64,000 bases of DNA from NCBI RefSeq assembly GCF_000482325.1, contig NZ_KI535297.1:248001-312000 (forward strand). Reading direction: 5' to 3'. This document shows positions 22,511 through 31,934 of this stretch, piece by piece (within the stretch, counting starts at the first letter, position 1; every line of letters begins with the position of its first letter). Under the pieces are notes generated by a model that did no database searches, was not told the DNA's origin, and was given only the letters and a program-made list of their open reading frames with translations. Source of the stretch: Bacillus sp. UNC438CL73TsuS30. Its GTDB lineage: Bacteria; Bacillota; Bacilli; Bacillales; Cytobacillaceae. The translations under genes were made by a program, and so were the position numbers.

Positions 22511-23875
22511 TTGGCAAGTGAAAACATGCAGCGTATTTCCTTAACCAATCTTGAAAAAAACTTTCAAGAGGTCGAACCAGCTCTAACAAACCGTGAGGCG
22601 ATTGAAGAGGCAAATCGATGTCTCTATTGTTATGATGCCCCATGTATTAAGGCCTGTCCAACCGGGATTGATATTCCAACCTTTATTAAAAAAATTGCCT
22701 CTGGAAATTTGCTTGGATCAGCGAAAACGATTATGACATCCAACCCTGTGGGCGCCAGCTGTGCAAGAGTATGTCCTACAGAGGAGCTTTGTGAGGGTGC
22801 GTGTGTCTTAAATCATTCTACAAAGCCGATTATGATTGGAAACCTGCAAAGATATGCAACGGATTGGGCGATTCAAAATGAACAAACTCTCTTTCAGCCT
22901 GGTGAGTCTAATGGGAAGTCAGTTGCCATTATCGGCGGTGGTCCTGCGGGATTATCAGCTGCGAGGGAACTTGCCCGGTTTGGGTACGATGTGACGATTT
23001 TCGAAGCTGCAGAAAAAGCAGGAGGATTAAATACCTTTGGGATTGTCTCCTTCCGCTTGCCACAATCCATTTCCTTCTGGGAAGTCCACCAAGTTGAAAA
23101 ATTAAATGTGAAAATCAAGACGAATACGATGGTAGGTAGGGATGTATCACCAGAATATTTAAAGGAAAACTTTGATCTGATTGTTTTAGCAGCAGGGATG
23201 GCACATGTTCCGAACCTTGGTATTGAAGGAGAGGAACTCGAAGGTGTACATGATGCAATCGAATTTGTAAAGGCAACGAAGGGCGGACGTCTTGTTAATG
23301 ACCTTGTCGGAAAGCGTGTAGTTGTCATAGGAGCGGGGAATACCGCAATTGACGGTGCTACTTGTTCCGTTCGCTTAGGTGCTGAAAATGTCAAAATTCT
23401 TTACCGGAGAACGGAAGAGGAAATGACCGCTTATGACTTTGAATATGAATTTGCCAAACAAGATGGTGTTGAGTTCCGCTGGTTAACGGCACCAAAGAGA
23501 ATCCTTGGGGAAAACGGCAAGGTAACCGGTATTGAGTGCATAAAAATGAAGCTGGGTGAACCGGAAAAAGACGGCCGACGCAGCCCTGTTCCAATTGAAG
23601 GCTCTGAATTTATTCTGCCGGTCGATGAAGTGGTAAAAGCAATCGGACAAACAAGGCATTTATCCTTAATCGAAGCACTCGGACTGGAACATAAAGGTGG
23701 AGTCGTTCAAGTTAATCAGGAAACCTGCCAAACCTCAGAACCGAATATTTTTGCCTGTGGTGATATTGTGTTCGGTAAAGGAAAAGGGGATGCGATGGTC
23801 GTTACTGCGGCTAAGCAAGGAAAACAGGTTGCGTACGCCATTCATAAACAATTTACTGTAGTAGGAACAGTTTAA
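22511..23875 (+). CDS. preT: Dihydropyrimidine dehydrogenase (NAD+) subunit PreT
   Basis: A flavin/Fe-S oxidoreductase subunit of 454 residues. The N-terminal region carries two cysteine clusters for 4Fe-4S centres (CLYCYDAPCIKACPTGIDIP and SCARVCPTEELCEGACVLN). Next comes an FAD-binding GXGXXG in VAIIGGGPAGLSAARELA and an NAD-binding site in VVVIGAGNTAIDGATCSVRL. With PreA it reduces uracil or thymine to the 5,6-dihydro base using NADH, or runs in reverse; PreT passes electrons from NADH. TTG 22511 follows AAGGAGGG. It leads the pyrimidine operon and is 39 bases before preA. Confidence 0.93.
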   Translation: MASENMQRISLTNLEKNFQEVEPALTNREAIEEANRCLYCYDAPCIKACPTGIDIPTFIKKIASGNLLGSAKTIMTSNPVGASCARVCPTEELCEGACVLNHSTKPIMIGNLQRYATDWAIQNEQTLFQPGESNGKSVAIIGGGPAGLSAARELARFGYDVTIFEAAEKAGGLNTFGIVSFRLPQSISFWEVHQVEKLNVKIKTNTMVGRDVSPEYLKENFDLIVLAAGMAHVPNLGIEGEELEGVHDAIEFVKATKGGRLVNDLVGKRVVVIGAGNTAIDGATCSVRLGAENVKILYRRTEEEMTAYDFEYEFAKQDGVEFRWLTAPKRILGENGKVTGIECIKMKLGEPEKDGRRSPVPIEGSEFILPVDEVVKAIGQTRHLSLIEALGLEHKGGVVQVNQETCQTSEPNIFACGDIVFGKGKGDAMVVTAAKQGKQVAYAIHKQFTVVGTV

Positions 23876-23914
23876 TACGCTGATAACATTTGGAAATAGA
23901 AGGGAGTAAAAAGG

Positions 23915-25198
23915 ATGGCAGATTTACGAATTAATCTTGCAGGGATCAAGTCTCCAAATCCGTTCTGGCTTGCTTCGGCACCTCCTACGAATTCAGGCTA
24001 CCAGGTACAGCGCGCATTTGAAGCCGGATGGGGAGGAGCTGTTTGGAAAACTTTAGGTGACCCGATTTTGAACGTTTCCTCACGGTTTGCGGCTGTCAGC
24101 TTTAATGGGCAGAGGGTAGCGGGATTTAATAATATTGAATTGATTACAGATCGGCCATTGGAGGTCAATTTAAAAGAAATCTATGAAACGAAAAAACGCT
24201 TCCCAAACCATGCGATTATTGCGTCATTGATGGTGGAGCCAAAACAGGAAAAATGGCATGAAATCGTCAAGCGTGTCGAGGATGTCGGGGTGGACGGTCT
24301 CGAGTTAAACTTCGGCTGTCCACATGGTATGGCCGAGCGCGGGATGGGAGCTGCTTCTGGGCAGGTACCGGCCCTAGTTGAACGTCAAACATTTTGGGTC
24401 AAAGAGGTAGCGAAAACACCAGTCATTGTAAAATTAACGCCGAATATTACCGATATTACGGCAACGGCTGAAGCTGCTGTGCAAGGTGGTGCAGATGCCA
24501 TCAGTATGATCAATACCATCAACAGTTTAGCTGGCGTTGATCTAGACACGTGGAATACGATTCCGCATGTTGCTGGCAAGGGTGCCCACGGCGGCTATTG
24601 CGGTCCGGCTGTTAAACCAATTGCCCTCAACATGGTAGCTGAATGTGCCCGCCATCCACGAATCAATGTGCCAATCTCGGGAATTGGCGGAATTTCAAAT
24701 TGGCAGGATGCTGTTGAATTTTTACTTATGGGCGCAACTGGCGTTCAAGTGTGTACAGCGGCCATGCATCACGGATTCCGAATTGTGGAAGACATGATTG
24801 AAGGGTTAAGCAATTATCTTGACCAAAAAGGAATTTCTGCCGTTTCTGAAATTGTCGGGAAATCTGTTCCTAAATATTCGGATTGGGGTAATTTGGACCT
24901 TAATTACAATATTGTGGCAAAAATTAATACCGATGTCTGTATCAATTGTAATAAATGCCATATTGCATGTGAGGATACCTCTCACCAATGTATCGATATG
25001 CTGACTGATGCTAACGGAAAGGGCTATCTCAAAGTACGTGAAGAGGACTGTGTCGGCTGTAATTTATGTTCGATTGTCTGCCCAGTCGACGGAGCGATTG
25101 ACATGATTGAGGTTCCAAGCGAGCTGCCTCCGATGACATGGAATGAACGCCAAACAGCACTCAATGCGGCAACGGAATGTAAAGTAGATATAAAATAG
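23915..25198 (+). CDS. preA: Dihydropyrimidine dehydrogenase (NAD+) subunit PreA
   Basis: The catalytic subunit: an FMN TIM barrel of the dihydroorotate dehydrogenase family followed by a C-terminal ferredoxin domain. The catalytic cysteine is C135 in LELNFGCPHGMAERG, matching the SCPHG loop of mammalian enzyme although the preceding serine is glycine here. KLTPNITDI and NTINSLAGVDLDTWN are further substrate-side motifs. Two CxxCxxC clusters (CINCNKCHIACE and CVGCNLCSIVCP) bind 4Fe-4S centres. It reduces the pyrimidine C5-C6 double bond in the first step of reductive pyrimidine degradation. The start follows AGAAGGGAG. Confidence 0.95.
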   Translation: MADLRINLAGIKSPNPFWLASAPPTNSGYQVQRAFEAGWGGAVWKTLGDPILNVSSRFAAVSFNGQRVAGFNNIELITDRPLEVNLKEIYETKKRFPNHAIIASLMVEPKQEKWHEIVKRVEDVGVDGLELNFGCPHGMAERGMGAASGQVPALVERQTFWVKEVAKTPVIVKLTPNITDITATAEAAVQGGADAISMINTINSLAGVDLDTWNTIPHVAGKGAHGGYCGPAVKPIALNMVAECARHPRINVPISGIGGISNWQDAVEFLLMGATGVQVCTAAMHHGFRIVEDMIEGLSNYLDQKGISAVSEIVGKSVPKYSDWGNLDLNYNIVAKINTDVCINCNKCHIACEDTSHQCIDMLTDANGKGYLKVREEDCVGCNLCSIVCPVDGAIDMIEVPSELPPMTWNERQTALNAATECKVDIK

Positions 25199-25211
25199 GA
25201 GGGATATTCCC

Positions 25212-26627
25212 ATGAAGAAAATAATAAAAAATGGAACAGTTGTTACAGCTTCTGATATCTATCAAGCGGAAATTTTAATCGAAGATGGAAAGGTAGCTCA
25301 AATTGGGACGAACCTCGAAGCACTTGGTGCAGAGGTCATTGATGCAAAGGGCTGCTATGTATTCCCAGGCGGTGTAGATCCACATACCCATTTCGATATG
25401 CCTTTTGGCGGTACCGTTACAAAGGACGATTTTGAAACAGGTACGATAGGTGCAGCTTTTGGCGGCACGACAACCGTCATTGATTTTTGCTTAACAGACA
25501 AAGGGGTACCATTAAAAAATGCCATTCAAACCTGGCACGAAAAGTCAGGAGAAAAGGCAGTCATCGATTATGGATTCCACCTAATGATTGGTGAAATTAA
25601 TGACGATGTGCTTGCCCAGCTTCCGCAAGTCATTAATGAGGAAGGGATTACATCCTTTAAGGTTTTCATGGCTTATAAAAATGTCCTGCAGGCAGATGAT
25701 GAAACCTTATACCGGACGCTTGCTTTCGCAAAAGAACACGGCGCGCTCGTTATGGTCCATGCCGAGAACGGTGATGTAATCGATTATTTAACGAAAAAGG
25801 CGCTTGCCGATGGAAATACCGATCCGATTTACCATGCGTTAACGAGACCACAGGAATTAGAAGGAGAAGCAACTGGCCGGGCAGCAAAGCTTACCGGACT
25901 GGCAAATTCGCAATTATATGTGGTCCATGTCACCTGTGCGGATGCAGTAGAGCAGATCGCTGAAGCCCGCAAAAAAGGTTTTAACGTTTGGGGAGAGACA
26001 TGTCCGCAATATTTGGTTCTCGACCAAAGCTATTTGGAAAAACCTAATTTTGAGGGAGCAAAATATGTATGGTCACCGCCGCTTAGAGAAAAGTGGAATC
26101 AGGATGTGCTTTGGAACGCTTTAAAAAATGGCGAGCTGCAGACACTTGGCTCTGATCAATGTTCTTTTGACTTCAAAGGACAAAAGGAATTAGGCCGCGG
26201 TGATTTCTCAAAAATTCCAAACGGCGGGCCAATTGTTGAAGATCGTCTTTCCATCCTGTTCTCTGAAGGAGTAAAGAAAGGCAGAATCAGTCTGAATCAA
26301 TTTGTTGAACTTACTTCAACAAGGGCTGCTAAACTATTTGGTTTATTCCCGAAAAAAGGAACCATCGCAGTAGGGGCAGATGCTGATATCGTGATCTTTG
26401 ATCCAAATATTGACCGTGTGATTTCAGCCGAAACGCATCATTTGGCTGTTGATTATAATGCTTTTGAGGGTATGAAGGTAACGGGTGAACCGGTTTCTGT
26501 TATGGTTCGCGGTGAATTTGTTGTCCGGGATAAGCAATTAGTTGCAAAACCAGGAACTGGTCAATTTTTAAAGCGAGCAAAATACAATACTCCAGTCATT
26601 CAAAGTGAATCATTACCAATTAACTAA
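25212..26627 (+). CDS. hydA: Dihydropyrimidinase
   Basis: An amidohydrolase of 471 residues that opens dihydrouracil or dihydrothymine to the N-carbamoyl-beta-amino acid. Metal ligands appear in GGVDPHTHFDMPFGG, the carbamylated lysine in TSFKVFMAYKN, a histidine in VMVHAENGDVI and VVHVTCADAV, and the catalytic aspartate in LGSDQCSFDFKGQKELG. These match bacterial dihydropyrimidinase/hydantoinase; the preceding preTA genes make dihydropyrimidinase more likely. The ATG follows TAGGAGGG, 13 bases after preA, indicating an operon. No beta-ureidopropionase, the next enzyme in the pathway, is found in the window. Confidence 0.93.
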   Translation: MKKIIKNGTVVTASDIYQAEILIEDGKVAQIGTNLEALGAEVIDAKGCYVFPGGVDPHTHFDMPFGGTVTKDDFETGTIGAAFGGTTTVIDFCLTDKGVPLKNAIQTWHEKSGEKAVIDYGFHLMIGEINDDVLAQLPQVINEEGITSFKVFMAYKNVLQADDETLYRTLAFAKEHGALVMVHAENGDVIDYLTKKALADGNTDPIYHALTRPQELEGEATGRAAKLTGLANSQLYVVHVTCADAVEQIAEARKKGFNVWGETCPQYLVLDQSYLEKPNFEGAKYVWSPPLREKWNQDVLWNALKNGELQTLGSDQCSFDFKGQKELGRGDFSKIPNGGPIVEDRLSILFSEGVKKGRISLNQFVELTSTRAAKLFGLFPKKGTIAVGADADIVIFDPNIDRVISAETHHLAVDYNAFEGMKVTGEPVSVMVRGEFVVRDKQLVAKPGTGQFLKRAKYNTPVIQSESLPIN

Positions 26628-26737
26628 AATATCTCTACGAATCTGAAATGGTTTATCAAGAGATTGTAGATTCGATCATTTAGGAAGGAAACAGTGGCTT
26701 TTTTGTAGAAAGTATAGAATTGAATTGGAGGGATACC

Positions 26738-26950
26738 ATGTCAGAGCATCAGCAGTTTCTAGCTGAACGGGATAAAATCGATTTTCTTATTCAAAATGGT
26801 TTTCGTATTCAGCAGGTCAATGAACATTTAAATGGTGCATCTGTAGATTTTGTACATCCTGAAGAAAAAAAGACAGAAACACTTCTGATTGGAACTGCAA
26901 ATGCTAGAAAATATTTTTCTAGTTTGCTTATTCAACAGAGTCAAAGCTGA
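26738..26950 (+). CDS. Hypothetical small protein in the pyrimidine operon, 70 aa
   Basis: A 70-residue soluble protein with no recognised motif. It has a predicted helix (QQFLAERDKIDFLIQNGF) followed by short strands (ASVDFVHPEEKKTETLLIG) and a helical end. The ATG at 26738 is chosen because TTGGAGGG lies 5 bases before it; the upstream in-frame start has none. It lies between hydA and the PucR-type gene, 110 bases after hydA, and is followed by a hairpin. Function unknown. Confidence 0.65.
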   Translation: MSEHQQFLAERDKIDFLIQNGFRIQQVNEHLNGASVDFVHPEEKKTETLLIGTANARKYFSSLLIQQSQS

Positions 26951-26961
26951 TAAATTGAAAG

Positions 26962-26985
26962 AGGATTGGTGCCCGCACCAATCCT
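26962..26985. terminator. Strong hairpin between the small gene and pucR
   Basis: AGGATTGGTGC-CC-GCACCAATCCT is an 11-bp perfect stem with a 2-base loop. Only two T residues follow, so it may act as a weak terminator or a processing site rather than a full stop. Confidence 0.55.
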
Positions 26986-27011
26986 TTAATACATAAAAAG
27001 GGGCCAGATAC

Positions 27012-28625
27012 ATGAAAGAAAATTTCCAGCTTAAGGTCTCCGATATTTTACAGCGCAAGCACTTTGAAAATGCGATGGTGGTTGCTGGTGCTGAGGGGCT
27101 GCATCACATTGTCAAATGGGTTCATGTCGTTGAAGTAAAAAATATCCGAAATTTACTAAGTGGTCAGGAGCTTATTTTATCAACAGGTGTTGCCTGGCAA
27201 GAGGACCATCTATTTTTTACAATGGTTGAACAATTTATTGAAAATCAGGCGGCAGGCTTATGCATTGAACTTGGAACCTATTTAACTAAAATTCCATCTG
27301 AAGTGATTGAAATTGCCAACCAGCATCATTTTCCTATCATCGCTTTTCAACAAGAAGTTCCCTTCGTTGAAATTACACAGGATATTCATTCCTTGATGAT
27401 CAATCAACAATATCAAATGATTTCTGATTTAGAGAACTATTCACAAAGTCTGAATAAACGGCTGTTATCGATTGAAACGTATGAGGATATCCTCCAATTT
27501 ATTTTTTCGTCCTTAGATGTTCAAATTATTTTCCGTCTAAGAAATCAGGAATACGAGTTTGTTCCTGAAATCAATGGCGATGATCAAAAAGCTTTAATTA
27601 AAGAACTGGAAGGTGCAAAAGCCGGAAGCAATCGTCAATTTGCCTATGCACCCATTTATTTGTTTGGCCAGGAATACGCTGAATTATATCTGTACTCACC
27701 TGAGCTTCCAATCAGTGAGTTTGATTTACTGATTTTAGATCGCACCGCAACAGCCTTGGCACAGCATTTATTAAGGGATTTGTATGTGGAGGAGAAAAAA
27801 CGGGTTGAAGAATTTGAATGGCTTCAAGGGTGGTTGGACGGCGAACATTCAGAGGAAGGGATAAACGAGTATTTACTTGAACAAGGGTTCAAGCCGAAAA
27901 CAAGTGATGCCGTTGTTTTAATTGCAAGGGTTTCTGCGGTAAAGGAAAAATCCAGTCAAGATGTAACCTACTTAAAACTATTATTCCGCTCTGTTTTTGA
28001 ACAAAATGGCTTTGCTGTATTTTCGGTCGAAAAACGCAATTCCTTGGTGTTTATTTTGTTGAACAATCGAACGAAAAAGAATTTAAAGGACCGTATCAAA
28101 AAGGCAATTGAATCCATTCATGAATCTGAGTTCATGAAAAAACAAAACACAGCCAAAATGTTTATTGGAACCGGCAAGTTTGTCGAATCTCTTTGTAAAC
28201 TCCATAAAAGCTATTTTACAGCAAAGGAAACAGTAAGAATTCATCAGGAAATGACAAAAAAAGAACTTTACACCTTTTATGAAGATTTACATCTCTATCG
28301 ACTCATTTCGCAAATTAATAAACATATAGATTTACAGGAGCTAGTGTTGGAATACTTACAGCCCGTTATACAATATGACCAAAAATATAATGGTAAGCTG
28401 CTTGAAACCTTAAAGGCGTATTTGGAATGTAATGGGTCGAAACAAGAGACTTCAAATCGGCTTTTTATCGTGAGACAGACCCTTTATCATCGTTTGCAAA
28501 AGCTCGAAAATCTGTTGGGTCCGGACTTTATGGAGCATGAAAAACGGGTAGCTATTGAATTTATGATTCTTGTAAATGATTATTTAGCTCCTTCGGGCCC
28601 AAAAAAGGAATACAAGGCTCGTTAG
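27012..28625 (+). CDS. PucR-family transcriptional regulator
   Basis: This 537-aa protein has an N-terminal PucR (purine catabolism regulator) domain (VSDILQRKHFENAMVVAG through about residue 130), a central GAF-like region, and a C-terminal PucR helix-turn-helix in LLETLKAYLECNGSKQETSN and VRQTLYHRLQKLENLLG. Relatives are activators of purine or pyrimidine catabolic genes. Flanked by dihydropyrimidine, semialdehyde and aminotransferase genes, it is the obvious candidate to control this block, and a PucR-box-like site lies before preT. The ATG is preceded by AAAAAGGGG. The effector cannot be inferred. Confidence 0.9.
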   Translation: MKENFQLKVSDILQRKHFENAMVVAGAEGLHHIVKWVHVVEVKNIRNLLSGQELILSTGVAWQEDHLFFTMVEQFIENQAAGLCIELGTYLTKIPSEVIEIANQHHFPIIAFQQEVPFVEITQDIHSLMINQQYQMISDLENYSQSLNKRLLSIETYEDILQFIFSSLDVQIIFRLRNQEYEFVPEINGDDQKALIKELEGAKAGSNRQFAYAPIYLFGQEYAELYLYSPELPISEFDLLILDRTATALAQHLLRDLYVEEKKRVEEFEWLQGWLDGEHSEEGINEYLLEQGFKPKTSDAVVLIARVSAVKEKSSQDVTYLKLLFRSVFEQNGFAVFSVEKRNSLVFILLNNRTKKNLKDRIKKAIESIHESEFMKKQNTAKMFIGTGKFVESLCKLHKSYFTAKETVRIHQEMTKKELYTFYEDLHLYRLISQINKHIDLQELVLEYLQPVIQYDQKYNGKLLETLKAYLECNGSKQETSNRLFIVRQTLYHRLQKLENLLGPDFMEHEKRVAIEFMILVNDYLAPSGPKKEYKAR

Positions 28626-28689
28626 TCTGCTATGATTCGAACTATATTTTATAACAGTGTTCATAATGTCGAAAAAATAGTGCTAGCCA

Positions 28690-28715
28690 TTTTACACTTT
28701 GTCTAATGAAAGCCC
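28690..28715 (+). promoter_or_regulatory. 26-bp element shared with the preT leader (copy 2)
   Basis: The second copy of the TTTTACA / TTGT / TAATGAAA / CC element, 78 bases before the mmsA start; see copy 1 at 22330. Its presence before both pyrimidine-catabolic transcription units supports shared regulation. Confidence 0.45.
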
Positions 28716-28792
28716 TTTAAATATGAGCGATAATTAACACATAGGGATTTTCAATATTCATAAAATTATGGTTAAAAATAGGAGGTCAAAAT

Positions 28793-30253
28793 ATGAGCGT
28801 AATTAAAAATGATACTTTAGTTTTAAAAAACTATATTAACGGTGAGTGGGTTAATTCCAACAGCGAGCAAACATTAGATGTGCTGAATCCCGCAACGAAT
28901 GAGGTCATAGCAAAGGTTCCAGTCTCAACAAAGGAAGATGTCGAAAAAGCTGTCGCAGCGGCAAAGGCTGCCTTCAAAGAATGGAAAAACGTACCGGTGC
29001 CTAAAAGAGCGCGCATTCTATTTAAATTCCATACTCTCTTATCCGATAATCATGAAGAACTTGCTAGACTGATTGTCCAGGAAAATGGTAAGGCTTACAA
29101 GGAAGCCCACGGAGAGGTGCAGCGCGGGATTGAATGTGTTGAATTTGCTGCAGGTGCACCAACCTTAATGATGGGTGAAACGCTTTCGGGGATTGCGGAA
29201 AATATTGATTCTGAAATGTTCCGTTATCCGCTTGGAGTTGTGGGAGGAATTACGCCATTTAACTTCCCAATGATGGTTGCACTTTGGATGTTCCCGATGG
29301 CCGTTGCTTGCGGAAATGCCTTTGTTTTAAAACCATCTGAGCGCACACCGCTTTTAGCTAATCGTTTAGCTGAACTATTTACAGATGCCGGGGCTCCAAA
29401 AGGAATTTTAAATGTTGTGCACGGTGCACACGATGTTGTAAATGGATTACTTGATCATAAAGATGTTGCTGCTATCTCCTTTGTAGGATCTCAGCCGGTT
29501 GCCAAATATGTATATGAGCGTGCAGCAGCTGAAGGCAAAAGAGTCCAGGCATTGTCCGGTGCGAAAAACCATCATATCGTAATGCCGGATGCTGATTTAG
29601 ACAAGGCTGTTCAAAATATTATCAGTTCTACATTTGGAAGTGCCGGCCAGCGTTGTATGGCATGTAGTGCCGTGGTCGTTGTTGGGGATAATGCTCCATT
29701 TATCGAGGCATTAAAAAAGGAAGCAGATGAATTAATCATTGGAAACGGTATGGATGACGAGGTTTTATTGACTCCCGTTATTCGGAAAGAACAGCGAGAA
29801 CGAGCTCTTGGATATATTGAAAAAGCGCTTCAAGAGGGTGCGGATTTAATCCGGGATGGCCGCAGAGAAATGAACGATCTTCCGGAGGGAAATTTCTTAG
29901 GACCTACTATCTTTGACCATGTAACACCGGATATGACGATTGCGAAAGAAGAAATTTTCGGTCCTGTTTTAAGTCTTCTGCGTGCAAAAGACTTAGATGA
30001 AGGTTTGGAATATATCCGTAAATCAAGATTTGGTAACGGTGCAACCATTTATACAAATGATGCAAAAGCAGTCCGTCAATTCCGTGAAGAAGCAGAAGCC
30101 GGCATGCTCGGAATTAATGTAGGTGTCCCTGCAACAATGGCTTTCTTCCCATTCTCCGGCTGGAAGGATTCCTTCTACGGTGATCTCCATGTTAACGGAA
30201 AAGATGGCTTAAACTTCTATACTCGTAAAAAAATGATTACCTCACGTTTTTAA
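28793..30253 (+). CDS. mmsA: CoA-acylating (methyl)malonate-semialdehyde dehydrogenase
   Basis: A 486-residue aldehyde dehydrogenase of the MmsA/IolA family. The catalytic cysteine lies in GSAGQRCMACSAVVVVG, and the VALWMFPMAVACGNAFVLKPSERTP segment is typical. It converts malonate semialdehyde (from uracil via beta-alanine) to acetyl-CoA, or methylmalonate semialdehyde (from thymine) to propionyl-CoA, with NAD+ and CoA and loss of CO2. Beside the pyrimidine genes this is the natural role, though the same enzyme serves inositol and valine breakdown. The ATG follows AGGAGGTC. Its leader carries the 26-bp element shared with preT. Confidence 0.92.
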   Translation: MSVIKNDTLVLKNYINGEWVNSNSEQTLDVLNPATNEVIAKVPVSTKEDVEKAVAAAKAAFKEWKNVPVPKRARILFKFHTLLSDNHEELARLIVQENGKAYKEAHGEVQRGIECVEFAAGAPTLMMGETLSGIAENIDSEMFRYPLGVVGGITPFNFPMMVALWMFPMAVACGNAFVLKPSERTPLLANRLAELFTDAGAPKGILNVVHGAHDVVNGLLDHKDVAAISFVGSQPVAKYVYERAAAEGKRVQALSGAKNHHIVMPDADLDKAVQNIISSTFGSAGQRCMACSAVVVVGDNAPFIEALKKEADELIIGNGMDDEVLLTPVIRKEQRERALGYIEKALQEGADLIRDGRREMNDLPEGNFLGPTIFDHVTPDMTIAKEEIFGPVLSLLRAKDLDEGLEYIRKSRFGNGATIYTNDAKAVRQFREEAEAGMLGINVGVPATMAFFPFSGWKDSFYGDLHVNGKDGLNFYTRKKMITSRF

Positions 30254-30271
30254 TAAGCCTGCTTGCTGATT

Positions 30272-30294
30272 GGGGGCTTTTCACCAAAGCCCCC
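30272..30294. other. GC-rich hairpin between mmsA and the aminotransferase gene
   Basis: GGGGGCTTT-TCACC-AAAGCCCCC is a perfect 9-bp stem. It has no T tail, so full termination is unlikely; it may attenuate read-through or stabilise the upstream mRNA end. Confidence 0.55.
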
Positions 30295-30356
30295 TCAGCG
30301 CATCAGGAATAGTGAAGAATATACTATGAAAAGAGCATGAATGGAGTGTGGAGAGA

Positions 30357-31712
30357 ATGGTTCAAACAAGTGGATCACAGGAAACATTACTTGAACAGGA
30401 TGATCGTTATCTTTGGCATGCGATGAAGCCTTATAATCCGAAAGCAACGATCGTGGCCAAGAAGGCTGAGGGGTCATGGGTTACCGATACTGACGGAAAA
30501 CGTTATTTAGATGCTATGGCTGGTCTTTGGTGCGTCAATGTTGGTTATGGAAGACAGGAACTCGCAGAAGCTGCCTATGAGCAATTAAAAGAAATGGCCT
30601 ATTTCCCGCTTTCCCAAAGCCATGTGCCAGCTATTAAACTGGCAGAAAAGCTAAATGAAATGCTTGGGGATGAATATGTCATCTTTTTCTCCAATAGTGG
30701 TTCCGAAGCAAATGAAACTGCGTTCAAAATTGTACGCCAGTACCATCAGCAAAAAGGCGACCACAATCGCTATAAAATTGTTTCGCGCTACCGAGCGTAC
30801 CATGGGAACTCAGGTGCCGCTTTAGCAGCAACTGGCCAGGCACAAAGAAAATACAAATACGAGCCGCTTTCTGCTGGTTTTGTTCATATCGCTCCTCCGG
30901 ATTCGTATCGTGATGATACAAATGTATCCGATCCGCATCAATTGCAATCTGTTAAGGATATTGACCGTGTTATGACGTGGGAGCTTAGCGAAACAATTGC
31001 CGCGATGATTATGGAACCAATTATCACTGGTGGAGGAATTCTTGTTCCACCGGAAGGATATATGAAGGCAGCAAAAGAAATCTGTGAGAAGCATGGCGCC
31101 CTTTTAATTGCGGATGAAGTCATTTGCGGATTTGGCCGCACCGGGAAACCATTCGGATTTATGAACTACGGTGTGAAGCCTGATATCATTACGATGGCAA
31201 AAGGTATTACCAGTGCTTATCTTCCATTATCCGCAACAGCTGTTCGTAAGGAAATTTATGAAGCGTTTAAAGGTACGGAAGAATATGATTATTTCCGCCA
31301 CGTCAACACCTTTGGCGGAAACCCGGCAGCTTGTGCCTTGGCACTGAAAAATCTTGAAATCATGGAAAATGAGAAATTATTTGACCGATCCCGTAATTTA
31401 GGGGCAAGGGTATTGAATGACTTAAAGAACTTGCTGCAAAACCATCCATATGTTGGGGATGTCCGCGGTAAAGGTCTTTTAATCGGACTTGAATTAGTAA
31501 AAGATAAGGCGACTAAGGAACCACTAGATGTTGCTCTTGTCAACCAGGTCATTGCAAGCTGTAAGGAAAAAGGTTTATTAATTGGTAAAAACGGGGCAAC
31601 AGTTGCCGGATATAATAATGTTTTAACCCTTTCACCACCATTAAATATCGAAGTGGAAGATTTAGAGTTTATTGTAAAAACGTTAACGGAAGCATTAAAT
31701 CAATTGGTATAA
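30357..31712 (+). CDS. Class III omega-aminotransferase, probable beta-alanine--pyruvate type
   Basis: A PLP-dependent class III aminotransferase of about 451 residues. Visible motifs are the DAMAGLWCVNVGYG segment, FFSNSGSEANETAFK for cofactor phosphate binding, the aspartate in LIADEVICGFGRTG, and the PLP lysine in ITMAKGITSAYLPLS. In this context it most likely turns beta-alanine (or beta-aminoisobutyrate from thymine) into malonate semialdehyde (or its methyl form), feeding the adjacent MmsA. A general omega-transaminase role is the alternative. ATG 30357 is favoured because GTGGAGAG precedes it; GTG 30348 would add three residues. Confidence 0.85.
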   Translation: MVQTSGSQETLLEQDDRYLWHAMKPYNPKATIVAKKAEGSWVTDTDGKRYLDAMAGLWCVNVGYGRQELAEAAYEQLKEMAYFPLSQSHVPAIKLAEKLNEMLGDEYVIFFSNSGSEANETAFKIVRQYHQQKGDHNRYKIVSRYRAYHGNSGAALAATGQAQRKYKYEPLSAGFVHIAPPDSYRDDTNVSDPHQLQSVKDIDRVMTWELSETIAAMIMEPIITGGGILVPPEGYMKAAKEICEKHGALLIADEVICGFGRTGKPFGFMNYGVKPDIITMAKGITSAYLPLSATAVRKEIYEAFKGTEEYDYFRHVNTFGGNPAACALALKNLEIMENEKLFDRSRNLGARVLNDLKNLLQNHPYVGDVRGKGLLIGLELVKDKATKEPLDVALVNQVIASCKEKGLLIGKNGATVAGYNNVLTLSPPLNIEVEDLEFIVKTLTEALNQLV

Positions 31713-31721
31713 AATAAAGAA

Positions 31722-31754
31722 ACACCCGCAATCCTAGGAGTGCGGGTATTTTTT
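31722..31754 (+). terminator. Terminator after the aminotransferase gene
   Basis: ACCCGCA pairs with TGCGGGT, with extra pairing in the loop (TCCTAGGA), followed by ATTTTTT. It separates the pyrimidine block from the second BMC operon. Confidence 0.85.
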
Positions 31755-31842
31755 ATGTTAATGTCTATGGTTCATTATATAAATAGAATGAATTTTGTCT
31801 AATATATTTTAAAAAAATGTCGGAATTTTTCGAGAGAGACAA

Positions 31843-31870
31843 TTGACAGTAAAAAATGGTAAGTTATAAT
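31843..31870 (+). promoter_or_regulatory. Sigma-A promoter of the sugar-phosphate BMC operon
   Basis: TTGACA (31843-31848) and TATAAT (31865-31870) are perfect consensus hexamers with a 16-base spacer, leaving a leader of roughly 100 bases before the regulator gene. Confidence 0.8.
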
Positions 31871-31934
31871 AAAATTAACAAAATTTCAAAAAAAATTTTA
31901 CATAATTTCAACCCTTTAAAATTTTATAGGTTAA

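Noticed and set aside
24312..24342. Apparent loss of the catalytic cysteine in PreA (AASGQ versus ACGQ in mammals)
   Set aside because: The catalytic residue is the cysteine of the SCPHG-type loop, which is present here as GCPHG; the ACGQ position is not the active-site base.
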